From Anaerolineales bacterium (GTDB lineage Bacteria > Chloroflexota > Anaerolineae > Anaerolineales > E44-bin32), in the NCBI GenBank assembly GCA_030668545.1, contig DAOUTT010000036.1:1-11067 (forward strand): a DNA stretch of 11,067 bases. Direction: 5' to 3'. The position numbers were made by a program, and so were the translations under genes. Shown here piece after piece: positions 6,510-11,067 of the stretch. The notes beneath the pieces were generated by a model. That model searched no databases and was not told where the DNA came from. It saw only the letters and a program-made list of their open reading frames with translations. Each line of letters begins with the position of its first letter. The stretch's first letter is position 1.

Positions 6510-7265
6510 TCAGAATTCAATCTTCATGAAATCCTCGGCCAGGCGGATATCCCCAGAGAAAGTACTCCTCGCCTCTTCCACCAACTTAGCCACATCAGAA
6601 TCACCCACAGGGTAGTGAATCAGAACTAAGCTCTCCACTTCCGCATCGCGGGCTGTTGCCCCTGCCTGAGCGGCTGATGAGTGACCGACGCTTTCACCAG
6701 TGGCTTCATGAATAAGCACACCTGCCCCCTGGGCGAGATCAATAAGCGCCTGACAAGGCTCAGTATCGCATGAATATGCGATTACCCTCCCAGTTGACTT
6801 AGCCTCAACTCGTAAGCCGATCGTCGGAATTACATGACAAACTGGTGAGGAGTAGATTGTCACCTCACCTTGTTCGAGGACCCGCACTCGCTCACTCTCC
6901 GGAAGGCGATGAAACGCCACCGGGAAGAAACCCGGCCAATCGCCCCATTGGTAAAAGCCCATTAAGTCCTCGACCCTCTTTAAACAATGATGCAGCCCAA
7001 ATATCCGTAAAGCCTTGCGCCGCCCCTCAAGCCACATGCTCATGAGAAGCAGAGGCAAGCCGCTAACATGATCTGGATGGAAATGCGTCAGGATAATATC
7101 CGTGATATCCCCCATTGGGATTCCCACTCGCTCGAGTCGCAGCATAGGCGCGGTGCCACAATCGATCAATACAGCACCGTCCCCTGTTTGGATAATCATA
7201 TGCGAATTATCATGCTCAAGATCAGGGATTGCTGCAGCAGAACCGAGGATGATTAATTCAGGCAT
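6510..7265 (-). CDS. MBL-fold metal-dependent hydrolase, RNase Z-like
   Basis: This 251-residue protein has the zinc-binding metallo-beta-lactamase motifs in order: THFHPDH (60-66; H61, H63, D65, H66), H144 in PVCHVIP, D167 in SCDTEP and H217 in LIHYP. The segment HEATG then GHSSAAQAG (186-202) is the arrangement seen in RNase Z and its relatives, where the histidine helps catalysis. The short N-terminus with GSAAAIP also fits that group, which usually has G-T-x-x-x-x-P there. It is therefore a phosphodiesterase-type hydrolase, but the flexible tRNA-binding arm of true RNase Z is not evident, so tRNA 3' processing is not claimed. The ATG at 7265 lies 3 nt after the permease stop, so it is the last gene of the ABC operon and is probably translationally coupled. 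Its link to transport is unexplained. Confidence 0.88.
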   Translation of the reverse strand: MPELIILGSAAAIPDLEHDNSHMIIQTGDGAVLIDCGTAPMLRLERVGIPMGDITDIILTHFHPDHVSGLPLLLMSMWLEGRRKALRIFGLHHCLKRVEDLMGFYQWGDWPGFFPVAFHRLPESERVRVLEQGEVTIYSSPVCHVIPTIGLRVEAKSTGRVIAYSCDTEPCQALIDLAQGAGVLIHEATGESVGHSSAAQAGATARDAEVESLVLIHYPVGDSDVAKLVEEARSTFSGDIRLAEDFMKIEF

Positions 7266-7268
7266 AGT

Positions 7269-8714
7269 TTATGATCCAGAAAGCAGCCATACAGCGATGC
7301 GCGGGGTTATAAACACCTCGAGAAACGCTGCGGCAATAAGGAGTGGTAGGACAATTCCGATCGATATTCTTGCCCATTCTGCAAGCGAATTTGTCCACCC
7401 CTCTCCTAACGAACTTCCCTTAGGAAGGCTAATTGCAGCCATTCCCAACTGCAAGATCGCCGCACCGGCGAGGATCGCAGCTGGAATCTCAAGAATCGCG
7501 TGCGGCAACACAAGCGCGGTTATGTACTGGGATGCACTCAGCCCGGCCTGCGTCAAGGATCCCGCAAAGTAACCTATTATCGCCAGGGGTACCATCAGGA
7601 GAATTTCCGCCAGGACACCGAATGTAAAAACACCAAAAATAGTCGCCAAGGTGAGCGCTCGAATGTTCGCCCAGAGGATCTTGACCACCCCGCTGGGCGT
7701 AAGCATCCCAAATTCACGCAAGATCTCTAGCCAATCCTTATCGAACGCATTAACTTGAAAAATCTCAGCTGGCAGTCTAAACACATCTGCCAGTTTATAA
7801 CCCAAAATGAAGCCTGCCAAGAGAATAGCTGAAGTTATAAGTATTGGGAACCTAATGTGCTTTAATGATTTCGAGAATAATCCACCATACCATTCCAGGG
7901 GATTCCGGGCACCAGAGAGAAACGATGACCAGAAGCGCCTAGATGCCCCTCGCAGATCAAGCACATCAAACTCGCGGGCAAGAAGCTCCTCACGATTGAA
8001 GAGTCGCAGTCCCATCCGCGTCAGGACAATCGCGATGAGCATCAAGGCGAGCACGATCCACCACAGAATATGATAGCGCCCCCAGAACATGATCATGCTT
8101 TCACCCATGATCAGCATAGCCACTGGAATGATAATAAAGGAAGCCAATAAGTTCGCAGCACGCACAGAGGTGGTCAATGACGAGATCACGACCGCGCCGC
8201 TGACCATTACCATCGCTTGGATTGTGGTTAGCGAAAGGATCTGTATCAACAACTGAGCTGAAGGGACCCACTGAACTTTAACCAATAATCCGATTAAATA
8301 GACGGTAATGCCCAAGTATGCCGCCGCGAGCGGAGGGACAAGCGAGGCTGCTGTCTTCCCCAGGTAGAGCTGGCCATCGGACAGAGGAGTCGCCAGAAGC
8401 GGCTCTAAAGTTTGTCTTTCGCGCTCTCCAGCGAAGCTCTCCAAAGCGATAACGATTGAAATCGAGATTGGGAAAAAACCGACAACCATTAACAGGAAAG
8501 GGATCAGGCGTTCGCCAATGATCGGCGCACCGTAGCGGCCTACAAAGTCCACCGCCTGACTGGCTGTGAAATTCATCAGTAATGGGAAGAACAAAGTCAG
8601 CAGAAGAATCGGCGCTAGAACTCGCCAATCCCGAAACTGATCTCTAATCTCCCGGCGCGCGACGATCCACGCACCACTGAACAGAGTAGTAGGGGTCGAA
8701 GCCTCAGTGGCCAT
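7269..8714 (-). CDS. ABC-2 type transporter permease fused to a SpoIIM-like membrane domain
   Basis: From ATG 8714 this gives 481 residues; positions here are counted from an in-frame ATG at 8738, so subtract 8. The first half is an ABC-2 permease. It has an amphipathic start (WIVARREIRDQFRDWRV), a first membrane helix at about 40-57, the classic cytoplasmic loop ESFAGERERQTLEPLLATPL (100-119), and helices to about 245. After a soluble linker (245-285) the second half has about five more helices, with the motif HAILEIPAAILAGAAILQLG (413-432) and a final LIAAAFLEVFITP (467-479). This is the pattern of the SpoIIM/DUF95 family. The start is fixed by GAGGGG (8722-8727) 7 nt before ATG 8714. The gene overlaps the end of the ATPase gene by 11 bp. 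The cargo is unknown. SpoIIM proteins are tied to sporulation in Firmicutes, but the domain is widespread in non-sporulating bacteria, so sporulation is not implied. Confidence 0.88.
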   Translation of the reverse strand: MATEASTPTTLFSGAWIVARREIRDQFRDWRVLAPILLLTLFFPLLMNFTASQAVDFVGRYGAPIIGERLIPFLLMVVGFFPISISIVIALESFAGERERQTLEPLLATPLSDGQLYLGKTAASLVPPLAAAYLGITVYLIGLLVKVQWVPSAQLLIQILSLTTIQAMVMVSGAVVISSLTTSVRAANLLASFIIIPVAMLIMGESMIMFWGRYHILWWIVLALMLIAIVLTRMGLRLFNREELLAREFDVLDLRGASRRFWSSFLSGARNPLEWYGGLFSKSLKHIRFPILITSAILLAGFILGYKLADVFRLPAEIFQVNAFDKDWLEILREFGMLTPSGVVKILWANIRALTLATIFGVFTFGVLAEILLMVPLAIIGYFAGSLTQAGLSASQYITALVLPHAILEIPAAILAGAAILQLGMAAISLPKGSSLGEGWTNSLAEWARISIGIVLPLLIAAAFLEVFITPRIAVWLLSGS

Positions 8715-9654
8715 CAACCATCCCCTCTTGCGAGTCATCCTCGCTCACCACCTGCAGGTAAACCTCCTCCAGGCTCCGCTCGACCCTGGAGAGTGTAACC
8801 ACAGGAATTCCGGCTTTCGCCAACGAACTCAGGGTTTTCGGGTTGACTACATCTGGTTGCGAAGTGCTGTATTGAACCCAATTATCCCCTGACGCTATTT
8901 CTACGATCCCATCTGGAAGATGCTCGAGCGCTCCGTCCACAGAACACGCCAATCGCAGCTCCATAACCGGATCGCCGACCATTTTCCGTTTGAGATCAGC
9001 CGGGGGATCATTAGCAATGATCTTTCCTCTGCGGATGATCGCGATTCTATCTGCGAGAGCCTCCGCCTCAAACAGGTTATGGGTGCACACGATGATCGCT
9101 CGATCGTTTGACCTCATTTCGGCAATACTGCTGCGGACATGGTGCGCACTCTCTGGATCCATCGCTGAAGTCGGTTCATCTAAAAGCAAAATCTGCGGTT
9201 CATGCAGTAAAGCTCGCACGAGTGCTAATTTCTGTCGCATCCCTTTTGAATATTGGCCAAGGCGGAGCTCTGCAGATTCCAGCAGCTTATACTCACCCAG
9301 GAGTGTGCGGGTCCTCTGCCGAATCGTGGAAGAATCTATGCCGTAGACACTCCCAAAGAAATCGAGGTATTCAGCGGCGCGCATTCTCGTATATAGACCG
9401 TGTTGTTCCGTCAGCAAGCCCACAACACTGCGCACAGCCTCTTGTTCCTGAGTGATGTCATATCCGGCGATTTTGGCGCTGCCGCGTGTCGGCTTCAGGA
9501 TCGAGGCCAGCATCCGGATCGTCGTTGTTTTTCCTGCTCCGTTCGGTCCTAACAACGCGAGTATCTCTCCCGGCTTTACATGGAGCGACACATCATCCAC
9601 TGCCGTGAAGGTCCCAAACATTTTACAGAGGGAATTGGCTTCGATACTACTCAT
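8704..9654 (-). CDS. ABC transporter ATP-binding protein (ABC-2 exporter type)
   Basis: From ATG 9654 this is 316 residues. In that numbering: Walker A GPNGAGKTT (36-44), Q-loop Q84 (TEQHGLY), signature YSKGMRQ (135-141, a variant of LSGGQ), Walker B ILLLDEP (155-161) and switch histidine H192 (CTHN). All catalytic elements are present. The C-terminal about 80 residues form the small extra domain common in ATPases that serve ABC-2 permeases. It should power the adjacent permease, whose start overlaps its stop by 11 bp. The ATG at 9654 is preferred over the more upstream TTG at 9699, because that TTG is itself the -35 box of a strong promoter. Only about 9 nt separate the predicted transcription start from this ATG, and no ribosome site is visible, so translation may be nearly leaderless. 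An export function is typical of the group; the substrate is unknown. Confidence 0.93.
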   Translation of the reverse strand: MSSIEANSLCKMFGTFTAVDDVSLHVKPGEILALLGPNGAGKTTTIRMLASILKPTRGSAKIAGYDITQEQEAVRSVVGLLTEQHGLYTRMRAAEYLDFFGSVYGIDSSTIRQRTRTLLGEYKLLESAELRLGQYSKGMRQKLALVRALLHEPQILLLDEPTSAMDPESAHHVRSSIAEMRSNDRAIIVCTHNLFEAEALADRIAIIRRGKIIANDPPADLKRKMVGDPVMELRLACSVDGALEHLPDGIVEIASGDNWVQYSTSQPDVVNPKTLSSLAKAGIPVVTLSRVERSLEEVYLQVVSEDDSQEGMVDGH

Positions 9655-9669
9655 CACTTTACTCGGCGC

Positions 9670-9699
9670 ATTATAGCAAGATCTTCCACAAACCTTCAA
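9670..9699 (-). promoter_or_regulatory. Strong extended -10 promoter for the ABC transporter operon
   Basis: On the minus strand TATAAT (9670-9675) is a perfect -10 hexamer with TGC directly before it (extended -10). TTGAAG (9694-9699) serves as the -35 with an 18-bp spacer, and a minus-strand terminator lies just upstream. The predicted start, near 9663, is about 9 nt before the ATG at 9654. Confidence 0.75.
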
Positions 9700-9711
9700 T
9701 CATCCTTCCGT

Positions 9712-9742
9712 CCCAAACAAAACTAGGCTATCTCAATAGCCT
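9712..9742 (-). terminator. Rho-independent terminator upstream of the ABC operon
   Basis: AGGCTAT (9725-9731) and ATAGCCT (9736-9742) form a perfect 7-bp stem with a 4-base loop. The minus strand then reads AGTTTTGTTT, a T-rich tail. It would end transcripts arriving from lgt or from the repeat region and insulate the promoter at 9670-9699. Confidence 0.68.
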
Positions 9743-9760
9743 CCTGATTATAAAGCGTTG

Positions 9761-9810
9761 AGGAAGCTCTGCTTCCGGTTGCAAGCGCAATCTGCGCTCT
9801 GAGGTTTGCG
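9761..9810 (+). repeat. Intergenic hairpin repeat, copy A
   Basis: This 50-bp unit matches copy B at 39 of 50 positions without gaps. It holds two hairpins: GGAAGC-TCT-GCTTCC (9762-9776) and AGCGCA-ATC-TGCGCT (9784-9798). The segment GAGGTTTGCG then closes the unit. The first hairpin is unchanged between copies while the second has diverged in sequence but stays self-complementary, as in REP-type elements. The orientation is set arbitrarily. Confidence 0.8.
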
Positions 9811-10045
9811 CATATGGACGAATAGATCAACAATTGTAGCGGTGATGAATCGCGATTTCTTTTCTTCCCCCTAAATCCCCCAAAGGGGGACGTGGGTGCA
9901 GTAGTCTGCCCCCACACATCCCGACAACGATCAATCCGGCTCTACGTTTCGAAGGGACGTCTCTAAGCAACATTTAGCAGCGCTTGTGGGATGTGCATTG
10001 TGGTTGTTCCGGCGCTGGAGATGGATAGTTGGTATTTATCGGATC

Positions 10046-10095
10046 AGGAAGCTCTGCTTCCGGTCGCAGGCTGCGCCTGCGCATGGAGGTTAGCG
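10046..10095 (+). repeat. Intergenic hairpin repeat, copy B
   Basis: This is a direct repeat of the unit at 9761-9810, starting 285 bp further on. It carries GGAAGC-TCT-GCTTCC (10047-10061) and a different second hairpin CGCAGGC-TGC-GCCTGCG (10065-10081), then GGAGGTTAGCG. No transposase or terminal target duplication is seen, so it is not called a mobile element. Confidence 0.8.
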
Positions 10096-10183
10096 TTTTA
10101 GCCTGAAGGGGGCTTATTAGATTCGCCCCTTGATGAATTCTCAGGAGCGGTGTGGACAGCAGGCTCTTCCCACAAATCAAATA

Positions 10184-10984
10184 TTAAGCCGTACTCCCCT
10201 GGCGATGGCGCAGAAAGATAACCAAACCACTGGCGATGGCGATAAGAAGCATAAATCCTTGATTGAAATTGATCCCAAAAAGTGGAACATAGTCCAATCG
10301 AATAAACTCCAGCAGGAGCCGACCAAGCGGATACGTGATCAAATACACCAGGAAGAGATCTCCGGATTTCAAACGATCGCCGAATCGACGCCATATCCAA
10401 AGGAGAAAGAACATATTGAGTAGATTCCAGATGGACTCATACAGGAAGAGCGGATGGAAATATTCAAAAGCCGCATATTCCCGAATGCGATTCTGGGGCG
10501 CGATATAAATCCCCCAAGGAAGATCGGTTGGGGGGCCATAAAGCTCCTGGTTGATGTAATTGCCCCAGCGGCCAATGGCCTGGGCTAAAGCAATTCCAGG
10601 GGCGGCGGCGTCGAGCAGAATCCCCATCTTTATCTTATTGCGCCTGCAAAAGATATACATGCCCAGAACCCCGCCGATGATCGCCCCGGGCATGGCTAAT
10701 CCCCCTTCCCACGTAGTGAGGATCATTAACGGGTTCTGCAAATAATCCGCAGTTGTGATCCCGGAATAACGCGATGGCGTTAATACATGGTAAAGACGCG
10801 CCCCGATGACGCCAAAGATCAGCACCCATGTCAGAGCATCCCAGACAATCTCGGGGTCCTCTCCCATCTGACGGAGCATCCAACGGGCGATGTACGTGGC
10901 CATGACTACCCCGAACATGATGATCATGCCGTAGTAACGAAGATATAGGAATCCGAGATGGATTCCGTATTGATCGAAGGACAT
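10184..10984 (-). CDS. lgt: Prolipoprotein diacylglyceryl transferase (Lgt)
   Basis: Lgt is an inner-membrane enzyme that moves the diacylglyceryl group of phosphatidylglycerol to the lipobox cysteine of prolipoproteins, the first step of lipoprotein maturation. The 266-residue length is normal. The Lgt signature GRWGNYINQELYG (138-150) carries the arginine, asparagines and glutamate known to matter in the E. coli enzyme. GARLYHV (61-67), WEGGLAMPG (92-100), HPLFLYES (177-184) and LEFIRLD (225-231) match other conserved blocks. Hydrophobic stretches fit seven membrane helices. The position of the E. coli histidine 103 is a proline here (GGLAMPGA); this site is known to vary outside proteobacteria. 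The start ATG 10984 has AAAGGA about 7 nt upstream, inside the last codons of the preceding gene, so the two are probably translated in tandem. A phospholipid-making neighbour would supply its lipid donor. Confidence 0.96.
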   Translation of the reverse strand: MSFDQYGIHLGFLYLRYYGMIIMFGVVMATYIARWMLRQMGEDPEIVWDALTWVLIFGVIGARLYHVLTPSRYSGITTADYLQNPLMILTTWEGGLAMPGAIIGGVLGMYIFCRRNKIKMGILLDAAAPGIALAQAIGRWGNYINQELYGPPTDLPWGIYIAPQNRIREYAAFEYFHPLFLYESIWNLLNMFFLLWIWRRFGDRLKSGDLFLVYLITYPLGRLLLEFIRLDYVPLFGINFNQGFMLLIAIASGLVIFLRHRQGSTA

Positions 10985-10988
10985 TGGT

Positions 10989-11067
10989 TTATCCTTTACG
11001 TGCTTGCCGGCGGACGCTGATAATTCGCTGAAGAGCGGTTATATTTGCGAGAATTGCGATTATTGAT
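10989..11067 (-). CDS. C-terminal end of a probable CDP-alcohol phosphatidyltransferase (cut by window edge)
   Basis: Only the last 25 codons and the stop are visible. The frame contains IAILANITALQRI followed by a basic tail (VRRQARKG). The pattern 'L(S/A)N(I/L)TALQRI.hv.RQ' is typical of the end of the last membrane helix in CDP-alcohol phosphatidyltransferases, such as phosphatidylglycerophosphate or phosphatidylinositol-phosphate synthases. The stop lies 4 nt before the lgt start, so both are very likely in one operon. Which alcohol it uses cannot be judged from this fragment; PgsA would fit the Lgt neighbour, since phosphatidylglycerol is the Lgt lipid donor. The other frame open to the edge gives a hydrophilic, low-complexity peptide and is less convincing. 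Confidence 0.62.
   Translation of the reverse strand, partial: SIIAILANITALQRIISVRRQARKG

Larger units (their letters stand above)
9700..10183. other. Non-coding intergenic region rich in stem-loops
   Basis: About 480 bp between lgt and the ABC operon with no convincing gene: the short open frames have no ribosome site and run through the repeats. Besides the terminator and the two 50-bp repeats, it holds TCCCCC-AAA-GGGGGA (9876-9890) and a hairpin GTGGGtGCAG-tagt-CTGCcCCCAC with one mismatch (9892-9915). It also has an inverted repeat CACATCCC/GGGATGTG (9915-9922 and 9988-9995), extended by ACAA/TTGT past one bulged base, and AAGGGG/CCCCTT (10106-10131). No tRNA, riboswitch or other named RNA is recognised. 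The density of stems suggests repeat-derived DNA or a structured RNA. Confidence 0.7.

Noticed and set aside
6510..7265. Calling the MBL-fold protein a true RNase Z (rnz)
   Set aside because: Core motifs fit, but the tRNA-binding arm is not evident and the ABC operon context gives no support.
7269..8140. Evidence for a sporulation operon
   Set aside because: SpoIIM-like domains occur widely in non-sporulating bacteria and no other sporulation gene is present.
9916..10020. Possible tRNA, suggested by a GTTTCGAAG stretch near 9950
   Set aside because: No acceptor stem or D and anticodon arms could be placed around it.
9761..10095. CRISPR array
   Set aside because: Only two diverged copies 285 bp apart, with no regular spacer length and no cas gene.
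9723..10180. Two short minus-strand frames in the intergenic island (64 and 68 residues)
   Set aside because: Their sequence is set by the hairpin repeats, no ribosome site precedes them and the composition is not protein-like.

Overview
The window looks like chromosomal housekeeping and accessory sequence from a bacterium, most plausibly a Chloroflexota member of the Anaerolineae type. That placement is inference. It rests on gene content (a Lon and small heat-shock protein cluster, Lgt next to a CDP-alcohol phosphatidyltransferase tail, an ABC-2 permease carrying a SpoIIM-type domain, a PHP plus AlbA_2 protein), on mid-range GC, and on hairpin-rich intergenic repeats. No rRNA, tRNA, CRISPR array, transposase or phage gene was found.

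Left part (1-5545, all minus strand). Reading in the direction of transcription: a small heat-shock protein (Hsp20), the ATP-dependent protease Lon, a stand-alone CheY-like receiver, a PHP-domain and AlbA_2 (Schlafen-type) fusion protein, a perfect 13-bp hairpin that probably ends the operon, and the first 53 codons of a GNAT acetyltransferase cut by the window edge. Hsp20 and Lon are a natural protein-quality-control pair. The receiver and the PHP protein are packed behind them (gaps of 49 and 39 bp) and may be regulatory passengers.

Middle (5546-6509). A divergent intergenic region has candidate promoters on both strands. It is followed by a plus-strand two-gene unit: a cyclic-nucleotide-binding protein with no DNA-binding domain, and a 69-residue protein of unknown function. 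That unit meets the next minus-strand operon tail to tail, across a small hairpin with T-runs on both sides.

Right-centre (6510-9699, minus strand). A tight three-gene operon: an ABC ATPase, an ABC-2 permease whose C-terminal half resembles SpoIIM, and an RNase Z-like metallo-beta-lactamase-fold hydrolase. The genes overlap or are 3 nt apart. A strong extended -10 promoter sits just before the ATPase and shows that its true start is the internal ATG at 9654.

Right end (9700-11067). About 480 bp of non-coding DNA hold a minus-strand terminator, two diverged 50-bp direct repeats each made of two hairpins, and further stem-loops. Beyond lie lgt (lipoprotein diacylglyceryl transferase) and the last 25 codons of what looks like a CDP-alcohol phosphatidyltransferase. 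The two fit together biochemically if the upstream enzyme makes phosphatidylglycerol, the lipid donor for Lgt.

No clearly new molecular system is proven here. The most worthwhile leads are the PHP-AlbA_2 fusion with an unassigned C-terminal region, the permease-SpoIIM fusion in an operon with a hydrolase, and the hairpin repeat island before lgt.
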